Origin: Akkermansiaceae bacterium
GTDB taxonomy: Bacteria > Verrucomicrobiota > Verrucomicrobiia > Verrucomicrobiales > Akkermansiaceae
Reading direction: 5' to 3'
Assembly: GCA_028822935.1 (NCBI GenBank)
Contig: JAPKCM010000022.1
Coordinates: forward strand, 1-64,000
DNA length: 64,000 nt
Shown: in pieces, positions 46,136 to 54,814 of the stretch
How the letters are laid out: every line of letters starts with the position of its first letter
How positions within the stretch are numbered: position 1 is the first letter of the stretch
Notes under the pieces: generated by a model
What the model was told of the DNA's origin: nothing
Seen by the model: the letters and a program-made list of their open reading frames with translations, nothing else
Database searches by the model: none
Made by a program: the position numbers and the translations under genes

Positions 46136-47329
46136 TCAGGCGTAGATGTTGTGGGCGATCACGAGGGCCAGGAGCAAGATCGCCGTCACCACTGCGACCA
46201 GGAAACCCCGCTGTAAACTGCCGGTCTTGGCTGCAATTTTGCCGATGATGAGCGGGACCAAGGTCCAGCCGATCGATGCTCCGGCGAAGGCAACGCCGAC
46301 AGCGCGGCCACTGACCTCGGGGCTCACGTGGCTGAGAAGGATGGCGATGACACCGGGCACGAAGGGGCCAGAGATCAGTCCCATCGCCAGAATGATAAAG
46401 ATCGTGACCGAGCGTTTCCGAGATCGGACGAGGCCAAGCATCGCCACAATCGCGAGCAGCGCGAGGACGATGTGCAACAGGTGCGTGCTCGCGATCGAAT
46501 CGGAGCCGTGGCTGAAGAAGTTGTGGTAGAGTGCCATCCCTAGCCGCGATCCCATAAAACACATCCAGAACCCGGATAGGGTCCATGCGGCGATCCGTTT
46601 GCCCCTATCTTCGTCTTCACTTTCTGGCCGCTGCTCGTTGATGAAACTGGTTGTCCAGGCTGCGGTGCTGGATTCGAGCGGCGCCCATAGCATGAGCGTC
46701 AGGGCGCAGAACCACATGGTCGGATCGGCGATGAGCCCGCTGAATCCGGCGTCGATGGCGGTCGTATCTGTCGCAGCCGCCGCTGAAGGGGGGGCATCGA
46801 TATTGATAAAGAAACCAAGTAATAGGGCGAAGCTCGATGCTGCTGCCAGCAGGGCGACCGCACGGCTGTATCCGGTCCGTCTCACCAGGAGGGCGACGAT
46901 GGCCGGTGTACAAAAAGCTCCGAGGCCGAACAGGAAGTCACCGGTATTGATCGCGGTCACCGGGTTCTCGAAGGCCATCATCATCACCGGATTTACGACG
47001 TTTACCATCGCTGCTAGACCCGCCGAGAGCATCGCGACTGACAACCAGGCTCCGCCGAAGCGCGTCGCCCGGCTCAGGGATATGAGCGAGACAGTGACAA
47101 GGGCCGCGCCGCCAATCCAGACGTTCTGACGCCCCATGGAATCAGAGAGGAAACCGGCGGCCAGAATCGTGGGGCCAAACATGATCCCGAAGGCCGACAG
47201 CAAACCGCCGACTTTCGCCTCGTCGATCTTGAGCCGATCGACAAGCGGCAGCTTGAGCGCGCCCAGCAGGGCGTAACACATTCCGGTTACCGGAAGCGCG
47301 GTAAAGATGAAGAATTGTAGTGGTGTCAT
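46136..47329 (-). CDS. MFS transporter
   Basis: The 397-residue product has about twelve hydrophobic helices and the loop-2 motif GFLSDSMGRQNVW between helices 2 and 3, diagnostic of the major facilitator superfamily. A central loop (INEQRPESEDEDRGKR) separates the two halves. The substrate cannot be read from sequence; in this operon it would import the sugar or sugar acid processed by the neighbouring enzymes. It lies 18 bp after the TIM-barrel isomerase gene. Confidence 0.88.
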   Translation of the reverse strand: MTPLQFFIFTALPVTGMCYALLGALKLPLVDRLKIDEAKVGGLLSAFGIMFGPTILAAGFLSDSMGRQNVWIGGAALVTVSLISLSRATRFGGAWLSVAMLSAGLAAMVNVVNPVMMMAFENPVTAINTGDFLFGLGAFCTPAIVALLVRRTGYSRAVALLAAASSFALLLGFFINIDAPPSAAAATDTTAIDAGFSGLIADPTMWFCALTLMLWAPLESSTAAWTTSFINEQRPESEDEDRGKRIAAWTLSGFWMCFMGSRLGMALYHNFFSHGSDSIASTHLLHIVLALLAIVAMLGLVRSRKRSVTIFIILAMGLISGPFVPGVIAILLSHVSPEVSGRAVGVAFAGASIGWTLVPLIIGKIAAKTGSLQRGFLVAVVTAILLLALVIAHNIYA

Positions 47330-47347
47330 CGGGTCGGTAAAATTTTC

Positions 47348-48319
47348 TTAGTTATGTTGGCTCAACTGGCCGACAGCTTGCTGCAGATAGTCGCGCCCGG
47401 CGCTGAGACGCTCCTCGAGCTGCTCGAGATAGGGGATAGCCTCGTAGGTTTCGGGATCAGGAAGTGCGCCCGCTTGAATTTTCTGCTGGCAGGCGGCCGC
47501 GAGGCCCACGAATCGGCCTAGCTCGGCGGCGCTTAGGTCCGGCTGTTCGGCATGCCATGTCTCGTCGAAGACGGGGATATCAAAGAACCATTTGTGGTCT
47601 TCGATCGCGAGCGGCAGATCCGGGTTGTGCTCGGCCAGTATCTTCAAGACTACCGGCCAATCGACAACGCCGCCGCCGGGGGGCTTGCCTTGTCTCCGGA
47701 TACCATTCTCACCGAAGAAGAGAATGGCGTCCTTTGCGTGCGTCAGGTGGACGTAGGGTGCGGCACGCCGGACTGCGGCGACTGGGTCTTCGCCCAAGAC
47801 GAGCAGGTTTCCAGTGTCGAGGCAGATGCCGGTTGTCTTCGCTCCCACTGTTTCGACGATACGGACAAGGTCGTGGGTGGTCGCGTCTCCATGGTTCTCG
47901 AGATTGAGTCGGGAACCGTGCTCGCGGAGGACGGGCTCCAGCTTTTTGACCACCTGGATTGTGGCGTTCATGTGATCACGCCAAGGTCTGGCGTGTTCGT
48001 AACGCGTGAGATGATCACCCATGACTGTGCGCAGCTCATGCCATCCGCACTCGGCCGCATTCTTGATGTCGGCGCTCAACTGTTCCACCAGCTTCGAATC
48101 CTCCGTGCCAGTGTAGAGTGGGTTGCAGGGGGTGACCGCAATCCGGGTGAACAAACCAAGCTTGTCGGCGTGCGCCCGGATCGCGCGCATTTCCGCGAGA
48201 TCTGTGGGGACATCGTGCAGTTGCGCTCCGGCCAGTCCGTGGCTTTTGATGAAGTCGAGTTGACCGATGAAGTCGAGTCCGAGCTCCCTGATGGTAAATG
48301 TATCGAGGCCGATTCTCAT
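47348..48319 (-). CDS. Sugar phosphate isomerase/epimerase-like TIM-barrel protein
   Basis: The 323-residue product is an AP-endonuclease-2/xylose-isomerase-like TIM barrel. Metal-binding-type residues are visible in LNLENHGD, GICLDTGN, YVHLTHAKD and PLAIEDHKWF. It has no signal peptide and begins inside the stop of the Gfo/Idh gene (ATGA, 48316-48319), so the two are translationally coupled. Such pairs often interconvert keto-sugars or act on inositol-like compounds. A second barrel of the same superfamily is fused into the secreted protein at 49491, so the operon carries a cytoplasmic and an exported version. Confidence 0.87.
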   Translation of the reverse strand: MRIGLDTFTIRELGLDFIGQLDFIKSHGLAGAQLHDVPTDLAEMRAIRAHADKLGLFTRIAVTPCNPLYTGTEDSKLVEQLSADIKNAAECGWHELRTVMGDHLTRYEHARPWRDHMNATIQVVKKLEPVLREHGSRLNLENHGDATTHDLVRIVETVGAKTTGICLDTGNLLVLGEDPVAAVRRAAPYVHLTHAKDAILFFGENGIRRQGKPPGGGVVDWPVVLKILAEHNPDLPLAIEDHKWFFDIPVFDETWHAEQPDLSAAELGRFVGLAAACQQKIQAGALPDPETYEAIPYLEQLEERLSAGRDYLQQAVGQLSQHN

Positions 48320-49482
48320 GATTTGCTCTGTTGCGTTTCAGGTTGGGTGGTGTCGCCCCAGGGTTTAGGTACCACGGGCAGCGAGATGCGGCGTCCCAGG
48401 CGCATCGACTCACCAGCGGCCTCGGCGACCTCGACTGTGCCCCTCACCTGACGACCGTCGGTCACCACCTTGGCAGGCAGATGGCAGAGTTTGTGAATCC
48501 ATTCCGAGACGCAGCGTGGGTGGCCGATTCCCTGTTCGGTGACGACGCGGGCGAATCCACCGGGCGCATTGGGAACCTCGCAGTCCACGAAATCGCGCGG
48601 GTCGCGGTCGTCGCGGCGGCAGACAAATACGCCACGACCGGCGAGGTAGTAGGCCTCCCCAAGGTCTCCACCAACTTGCACCATCTCGTACCACAGCCCG
48701 TCTTTGGCCAGCTCTGCTTGATCCTCACGCAGGGTGTCGATACCGGATTTCGTCGTCCAGTTGATGGACAGTTGAGCCAGCGCGCCGTCGGCCATATCAC
48801 ATGCCAGAATGGCGATGGACTCGCCCTCCATGCGTTCTGGGAGCACTTTTCCCGTACAGGTAACGGTGCTGACTTCGCCCCCGAACCAGCGTAAGGCGTC
48901 GATCTGATGCGTCAGACAACTCATGACCGCACCTCCCCCGAGGCGATCGCGGTTGGCGATCCAGTCGGCGCCCAATCCCTTCGGATCAACATCCTGATTG
49001 TGCTCCAGTTTCCAAAAATGGACCTTGCCCAGCAGCCCGGATTCCACCACCCGCTTGAGCGTCACCCATTCCGGATTGTAGCGGCGGTCATGGCATACCG
49101 TGAGCGTCACCTCGTTGGTTTCGCAGGCCTCAATCATCCGGTCACATTCCCACACGTTGCGGGCCATCACCTTTTCGATAAGAACGTGTTTGCCCGCCTT
49201 AGCCGCGGCTACGGTCGCGGACAGGTGCAGGTCGTGCGGAAGGAGTATATCCACTGCATCGACATCGCTCTCGGCCAGTAGTGCCTGATAGCTGTCGTAG
49301 ACTTGAACGCCCGAACCCAGCTTTTCCTGCAGCATGGCGACCCTCTCGGGAGTCTTACGATTCACCGCGACAGCGCTGATGACCGCAAGGTCTCGCTTGG
49401 CCTCAAAGCCGGGTAGATGAGCATCCATGATACTCCCCGCGCCCAGTAGACCGATCTTGATTGGTTTTTTCATCGTGCTCAT
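48316..49482 (-). CDS. Gfo/Idh/MocA family oxidoreductase
   Basis: The 388-residue product starts at ATG 49482 (or 49473); the frame upstream lies over the preceding gene. The Rossmann motif is IKIGLLGAGSI, followed by the HVLIEKVMA strand, where Val replaces the usual Pro of EKP. The substrate domain has the HDRRYNPEW block and GGGAVMSCLTHQIDALRW, whose His is the usual catalytic position. It would oxidise or reduce a sugar or inositol with NAD(P). No Tat or Sec signal is present, so it is cytoplasmic. Confidence 0.9.
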   Translation of the reverse strand: MSTMKKPIKIGLLGAGSIMDAHLPGFEAKRDLAVISAVAVNRKTPERVAMLQEKLGSGVQVYDSYQALLAESDVDAVDILLPHDLHLSATVAAAKAGKHVLIEKVMARNVWECDRMIEACETNEVTLTVCHDRRYNPEWVTLKRVVESGLLGKVHFWKLEHNQDVDPKGLGADWIANRDRLGGGAVMSCLTHQIDALRWFGGEVSTVTCTGKVLPERMEGESIAILACDMADGALAQLSINWTTKSGIDTLREDQAELAKDGLWYEMVQVGGDLGEAYYLAGRGVFVCRRDDRDPRDFVDCEVPNAPGGFARVVTEQGIGHPRCVSEWIHKLCHLPAKVVTDGRQVRGTVEVAEAAGESMRLGRRISLPVVPKPWGDTTQPETQQSKS

Positions 49483-49490
49483 CGTCGCCT

Positions 49491-52400
49491 TTATTCGCCT
49501 GCCCCGCGCACCCCTTTTACCGGTGGATCGATCTTGGTGACCCAAAGGATGGCATTGAGAAGCAGCCGACGGAATTCCCGGTTCTCGAAAGTCTTGTGAA
49601 AGTGGGGGCCGGTGCAATTGAAAGTACGGCCACCATTCTTACGCTCAAAGGCCCAGGCGATCGTTTGATCCACGGGTGGGCCCACGGCGGGACTGGCGGT
49701 CAGGATGGGAGTGACCTTACCATGATCTTGATCGAAAAAGATACGGCGGTAGAACTCCTCACGATCGAAGATCAGCTCGCCCACTCCTCGGGCAATGGGA
49801 TGCTTCGGTGCCGCGATCAAGGCTCTAACATTGGCTGTCATCGGGTGGGTGGAGTGATTGATCTTCTTATTGCCACCGCACCAGCAGGTATATTCCGCTT
49901 CCACCCCATCGTTGACCGCAGTTGCGGCATGCAGCGCCATAAAGCCGATGCCTTTACCCATTAACTCGTCAAACTTCGCCATCGTCTTTTTGTCCTTCTC
50001 GTTGATGAGATGCTTATCCCAACCCTCCCACATCAGGATGATGGCTGCGGCATCGTCCAGTTCACTGAGATCCTCGGGGAGCTTGTCCAGATAGAGAACG
50101 GTCTCGATGTTTCGGTCGCCAATGTTGATTGCCTCATCAATCGCCTTCTTCAAAAAGGTCGCGCCTGCCTTGTGGTCGTGCGCACCGGGACCGTGGCTGT
50201 CGGCACCACCAATGAAGACAATCTTGCGTTTGCCGGACGATTTCAGAGATTGCCACTTGGTCATGGACGCCGCCAAATGCTCGCGGGCATCTCCACCAAT
50301 CCCCCAGCACATGAGTCCGACGGGGCCGCGATAATTGATCTCACGCAAGATCCCGAGCACGTCCTTCTGTTCGAAATCGCCCTGATCGAGCGGAAGAACC
50401 TGAGCCTTGTTCTTGGAACTCCCGTTGATGTTGACCAGCTTCAGCCAGGGGCGCGCCTCGGTCAGAACCGTCTTCAGGTCCCGCTCTCGCTCCACATTCA
50501 TCCAGTGGTAGAGATTAAACATGACACCGACCCGATCCGGGCGATTGACCTTTTGGGCCACTCGAATGCTCTGCTCCACCGTCTCGGTATAATCTCCGGT
50601 GTGCGGGTAAATGGCGATCTCCACCCCGTGCGCCTCGGCAAGATCAGCAAGTTGCTCGAGCACCGCCACCGCCTTCTCATCGAGATCTGATTTGCGGTCG
50701 CCCAAGAGGAGGACGCCAAAGATACTTTTGTGCGCCGCCAAGATTGGCATCACGGCTTTGACCTTCTCCATGTCGATGGGCTGCGCGGCATCCACCCGGA
50801 TTCGCGCAAAAGCGACATTCATGCGCAGTCCCTGTTTTTCCAAAGACGCGGCCCGTTGAGCAACTGTCGCTCCCTTGGGATAACCGAAACCGGGATAACC
50901 AAACTCTTGGGACAGGTGCCCGCAGCCGGAGTAGCCGAGCTCGCGATAGAGCGCCGCCTGATCATCGAGTGACCGTTTGGCAGCGTCATGGTGGCTCATG
51001 CAGAACGGGAAGAACTCCCACTTTTTCGCAGCGGACTGAGTTGGCTTTGTCTGTAGTTGGTTCAGCGTGTAGTAGGCCTCCGGATTCGATAGTGGAGAGC
51101 CGTCCGCTGCGGTCACGCCCTTCAGCTTGAATTCATAGATCTTACCCGCCTCCAGCTGCGGCGTCCGCAGCGTCACCACCCGACGGTCTGGCGACACCGT
51201 AATGCCAATTTCGCCAAGCGGCTTAAGATCGACTTGCGGGGAACCGTAGCCGGAGTGGTATTTGTATCGGTAGGACTGGATCGCAAAGGCTTTGGTCAGA
51301 TCCTGTTCGGCCAGCGGCTTGGTGAAGGTGATCTTGAAGCCGTCGCGTTGCAGATTGATCTTCTGCATCTCGAGCGACGTCTCGCCGGACCAGCTGACTT
51401 CCTGTAGCCCCGTCGTCGCAGGCCCCCAACCCCGGCAGCCGAACTCGACCATCAGCTTTCCCTCGGGAGAGAACGCCATGCGGCACAGGGCCTGCTGCAA
51501 GCCGTGCCCCCGCAGGAAAGGGAAGCAGACACCCTGGTAATCGCCGCCGATCTTCTCCAGATAGACCCGGCTAACCAGTGGTGCGACGTTGTCTCCAACA
51601 AAGAACTGTCCCGTGAACGGTCCGAAGCTGCCGTCCGCCGGCGCTAGTGCCGGTTCTGACGGTGAGTTGCCCAGGATACCGTGCGGAAAGAGAACCGCCG
51701 GGCGTTTGCGAACCTTGTCCAACTTGGCGGCGAGTGGACCCAGAGGCACTCCTTCGTCAGATGGACACCACTTGTTCAGATCGACGGTGCGTTTTGGATC
51801 CCATTGATAGGACGAAGGGTGCCCATGGAAGTCGCCCTGTTCGATATGGTGCATGGCACTCGTCCCGACCCAATCGCCTTGGTTGTCGGTGGCAAAAAGG
51901 TCGCCCTCCGCGTTGAAACTCAGACCATTCGGGGCCCGTAGTCCAGACGACCACCAGGTAAGTTTGCCTTGTGGATCAACCTGAAACGACCATCCACGTC
52001 CCTTGACCGGCGCACCCATGGGACCACCGAAGTTGTATTTTGAGTTCCTCTTGCCTACCAATACAATTTCTTTTTTCCAAGGATTGTGGGTTGTATGCAT
52101 GCTGCCGTAGAAATTCCCTTGGGGGTCGCGGCAGAGGCCATAGACGAAATCGGTGCGCGAGCCCGGCATCTCCCACCCTGCGCTTACCGTCTCGTAGCGA
52201 TCGGCGGCAAGATCGCCATCGAGGTCACGGAGGCGCGTAAGCTCAGGCCACTGGGTCACGTAGACCTCGCCAATGGTGTCTGCCCAAATACCCATCGGCC
52301 CCATCAGCCCGGTGGCGAAGCGATTCCATTGGCCGTCGCGGACTGTCCAGACATCACCGCGCCGTGTGGCCACCACCAATGTTCCGTCGGGCCAATAGCA

Positions 52401-53162
52401 AACACCACCCGCCTCAAGCACGACGCCATCCGGCACCGGAATGTCGCGAACCGTGTAGGCCAAATCCGAGCTTGGTGTAGGTGGCGCTATCGCTATCTCC
52501 TCTGGCGGGAGAGCTATCGGGCGCTTGGTCCACTTTGCCGAAACGTTGTCGATGAGGACAACGGAGTTTTTCTGGAGTTGTCCGCGCTGCCAGAGATCAT
52601 CCGCCGAAACCTTCTGCACCAGGCGCAGCCACAGTGGCTCACCGACTTTCCCGTTCTTGCCCGAGGCAAGACTACGGGTGATCGTTTTGGTCGCGCCATT
52701 CGGCAGTATCGGAATGTTCTCAGCTGATGCCAGGAGGCGTGCGCCGATCTGCGCCGGGCTCCTTCCTGATTGCGCTTTCTCGACGTCACCTCCTGCCCAA
52801 AGTTCGATACTCAGGTTAGCATCCGACAGGATGAGTCGATTGCCTAACAGCAAGGATACGGTGCAGTAGCGATCTGCCATCCACCCACCAATCTGTTGGT
52901 AGACATCGCCCATCTTCCCCGGTTGCCCGATCAACTGGAGCCACTGCTTTCCGTGCGGAGTGTCCGGCATGTCTCCCTTGCGGTTCTTCGACATGACGTA
53001 GCCGCCATGGAGGTGTTTGTCCCGGCTTTCGTGCCAACCGTCAACGACGGTTGATTCCACCGCTTGCGGGGATTCGAAGCTGCCGTTGCTGACCTCCAGC
53101 TCCTGAGAATTCGTCACTCCGCTCAGTAAAAGCGAAATGGCAATTGATAGAATCTTGTTCAT
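49491..53162 (-). CDS. Four-domain secreted fusion: sandwich domain + sugar-dehydrogenase propeller + TIM barrel + ThuA
   Basis: The 1223-residue product has a signal peptide (residues 1-19). Residues 21-212 form a beta-sandwich module (VSNGSFESPQ... SIELWAGG... PLWLRL... VVLIDNVSA) that recurs in the proteins at 56375 and 61942. Residues 235-600 are a PQQ-type/sorbosone-dehydrogenase-like beta-propeller (CYWPDGTLVVATRRGDVW, GLRAPNGLSFNAEGDLF). A beta-rich linker is followed by a xylose-isomerase-like TIM barrel (713-977). A ThuA domain (978-1223: KRKIVFIGGADSHGPG, FMALHAATAVNDGVEAEYT, HPIARGVGE) ends the chain. Propeller-ThuA fusions are common in this phylum; adding an epimerase-type barrel in the middle is unusual. 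It lies between the cytochrome c gene (2 bp) and the oxidoreductase gene (8 bp). Confidence 0.82.
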   Translation of the reverse strand: MNKILSIAISLLLSGVTNSQELEVSNGSFESPQAVESTVVDGWHESRDKHLHGGYVMSKNRKGDMPDTPHGKQWLQLIGQPGKMGDVYQQIGGWMADRYCTVSLLLGNRLILSDANLSIELWAGGDVEKAQSGRSPAQIGARLLASAENIPILPNGATKTITRSLASGKNGKVGEPLWLRLVQKVSADDLWQRGQLQKNSVVLIDNVSAKWTKRPIALPPEEIAIAPPTPSSDLAYTVRDIPVPDGVVLEAGGVCYWPDGTLVVATRRGDVWTVRDGQWNRFATGLMGPMGIWADTIGEVYVTQWPELTRLRDLDGDLAADRYETVSAGWEMPGSRTDFVYGLCRDPQGNFYGSMHTTHNPWKKEIVLVGKRNSKYNFGGPMGAPVKGRGWSFQVDPQGKLTWWSSGLRAPNGLSFNAEGDLFATDNQGDWVGTSAMHHIEQGDFHGHPSSYQWDPKRTVDLNKWCPSDEGVPLGPLAAKLDKVRKRPAVLFPHGILGNSPSEPALAPADGSFGPFTGQFFVGDNVAPLVSRVYLEKIGGDYQGVCFPFLRGHGLQQALCRMAFSPEGKLMVEFGCRGWGPATTGLQEVSWSGETSLEMQKINLQRDGFKITFTKPLAEQDLTKAFAIQSYRYKYHSGYGSPQVDLKPLGEIGITVSPDRRVVTLRTPQLEAGKIYEFKLKGVTAADGSPLSNPEAYYTLNQLQTKPTQSAAKKWEFFPFCMSHHDAAKRSLDDQAALYRELGYSGCGHLSQEFGYPGFGYPKGATVAQRAASLEKQGLRMNVAFARIRVDAAQPIDMEKVKAVMPILAAHKSIFGVLLLGDRKSDLDEKAVAVLEQLADLAEAHGVEIAIYPHTGDYTETVEQSIRVAQKVNRPDRVGVMFNLYHWMNVERERDLKTVLTEARPWLKLVNINGSSKNKAQVLPLDQGDFEQKDVLGILREINYRGPVGLMCWGIGGDAREHLAASMTKWQSLKSSGKRKIVFIGGADSHGPGAHDHKAGATFLKKAIDEAINIGDRNIETVLYLDKLPEDLSELDDAAAIILMWEGWDKHLINEKDKKTMAKFDELMGKGIGFMALHAATAVNDGVEAEYTCWCGGNKKINHSTHPMTANVRALIAAPKHPIARGVGELIFDREEFYRRIFFDQDHGKVTPILTASPAVGPPVDQTIAWAFERKNGGRTFNCTGPHFHKTFENREFRRLLLNAILWVTKIDPPVKGVRGAGE

Positions 53163-53164
53163 GT

Positions 53165-54814
53165 TTATTTGCCTTTTTTAATGTTGATAATCAGCTCAAC
53201 TTCGCTGGTTTCGGAAACCGTTAATTGCTTTCCGGTCCACTTACCGACGGAAGCCGCAATCGAGATGTCGGATCCCTCGGGCGGGCCGCCGAATCGCACC
53301 GGTTCAGCGCGCTCGGCGATGGTGAAAGTCTGCTGTATGCCATCGGCCGTTGGGGCATCGATCCTAAGACGGACAAGGGTATCTCCATAGGCAAATTCAA
53401 AGCGGGGGATCTCCCCGACAAGTTCGTAGCCGCGAAACAACGGAGTATGATTGCCGATTCGCAGACCTTCTTTGGTAGACTGAAGAAACAACGCCTTGCC
53501 GACGGGTGGTGTCGGATAGCCAGACTGATTTTTCCAGTGGGGTGCCATATCGAGATAGCCCCCGGTCCAGACATAAACCAGCTGGCAGGTCTCGGCATCG
53601 AAGCAATACGAAACTCCGTTTGGCAGGCCGACGCAGATGGCTCGCAACAGATCCCGCCCGTCCGGCAAACTGATGTAGGCACGGTTGACGAGCGGGGTGG
53701 CTGCTGGCTTTAGGACGAACTGTTTCGGGTCGACGATGAGTTCGTCGGGCAATGCCATCTTATCCTCTTGCGAGAGGTAATCCCAGAGGACGTTGATGCT
53801 CTGTTTCCGCTGTTCCGGCGACTGGGCGATGAAGAACGGCGGCATCGCCACCCCCGGCTTCAAGCGCTGCGGATTGGTCATCCAACGGACAAACCAATCG
53901 TAGGACACTCGCTGCGTGATGAACGAAAGGTTTGGCCCCTTGCTTTCCGCTGCGGTGCGGTGGTGTTTGATGTCGTGACAGGCGATGCAGGCGAAGCCGC
54001 TCTTGGTGCCAACCATTTGCAAGCCCTTCCTTAGATGCAAGGACTTGCTATGATCCGGCGCGGCCTCATCCCGACGCCGTTCGGGAAGGGGGAGCTTTTG
54101 CAGATCTTCCGCGAGTTGTGAGAGCGTCTTGCTCTCCGGGAATAGCGGCCCGGTCATGGCTCCATACCACTTCATCGGATTCGCATGCCGCATGTGGGTC
54201 AGGAGTGCCTCGGGGGCAAACTTGTGATGCATGGTCGCGAGGAAGTTGCCATCGTGGCAGGAGGCGCATTTCATACTCACCATTGTCTGTCTGATGCGGA
54301 AGGAGGGAGCCGGATGGCTGCCGGACGGGTTCTCTTCCGCCTTCGCAGCCTTGTTGTGCCAAAAGGCGGTTGGTGGCACGGGTTCCTTGATGAAATGCTC
54401 CGACTTCCAGGACAAACCCATCCGGACGGCACCGGCGGGTCGGTCGTAACTGAGCCGCAGGGGATGTGGACCGGCATCCAGCGCGATCTCACCTGTCACG
54501 GGCTTGGCGTCGAGCGAGAGTTTGAAGGCGCTGTCGAACTCATAGCTCCCGGCCACCGCCACCATCAAAATGCCCTCATAGCTGGCGGTGAAGGATTGGC
54601 TGATCGCGGGATGCGGCGATTCGTTTGCCGCCAAACCCAATTCGGGCAGCATCACCACCCGCGAAACTTTACCACCACCCACAGGGCCATCCGTATAAGT
54701 CGCGATCAGGCCGACCGCACGTTCGGAAGCAGGCTCGTCAGCCGCAAAAGCCGTGCCGCAAAAGCCGAGTGGGATTCCCAGGCCAAGAATTGAAAGAAGG
54801 TATTGATGTTTCAT
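53165..54814 (-). CDS. Secreted dihaem c-type cytochrome with N-terminal PA14-like domain
   Basis: The 549-residue product has a signal peptide (residues 1-25). Residues 30-150 look PA14-like (AVGLIATYTDG, GSYEFDSAFKLSLDAKPV). Two haem-binding motifs follow: CASCH at 183-187 and CIACH at 276-280, with a likely distal Met in GVAMPPFF near residue 324. The C-terminal part is beta-rich. Such cytochromes often accept electrons from sugar-dehydrogenase propellers, which fits the propeller domain encoded just downstream. Its start overlaps the sulfatase stop as ATGA (54811-54814). Its signal peptide closely resembles that of the sulfatase. Confidence 0.87.
   Translation of the reverse strand: MKHQYLLSILGLGIPLGFCGTAFAADEPASERAVGLIATYTDGPVGGGKVSRVVMLPELGLAANESPHPAISQSFTASYEGILMVAVAGSYEFDSAFKLSLDAKPVTGEIALDAGPHPLRLSYDRPAGAVRMGLSWKSEHFIKEPVPPTAFWHNKAAKAEENPSGSHPAPSFRIRQTMVSMKCASCHDGNFLATMHHKFAPEALLTHMRHANPMKWYGAMTGPLFPESKTLSQLAEDLQKLPLPERRRDEAAPDHSKSLHLRKGLQMVGTKSGFACIACHDIKHHRTAAESKGPNLSFITQRVSYDWFVRWMTNPQRLKPGVAMPPFFIAQSPEQRKQSINVLWDYLSQEDKMALPDELIVDPKQFVLKPAATPLVNRAYISLPDGRDLLRAICVGLPNGVSYCFDAETCQLVYVWTGGYLDMAPHWKNQSGYPTPPVGKALFLQSTKEGLRIGNHTPLFRGYELVGEIPRFEFAYGDTLVRLRIDAPTADGIQQTFTIAERAEPVRFGGPPEGSDISIAASVGKWTGKQLTVSETSEVELIINIKKGK

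Noticed and set aside
46092-46586. N-terminal extension of the RraA-like protein
   Set aside because: It overlaps the MFS gene in another frame and is Arg/Pro-rich without family similarity; ATG 46091 gives the usual length.
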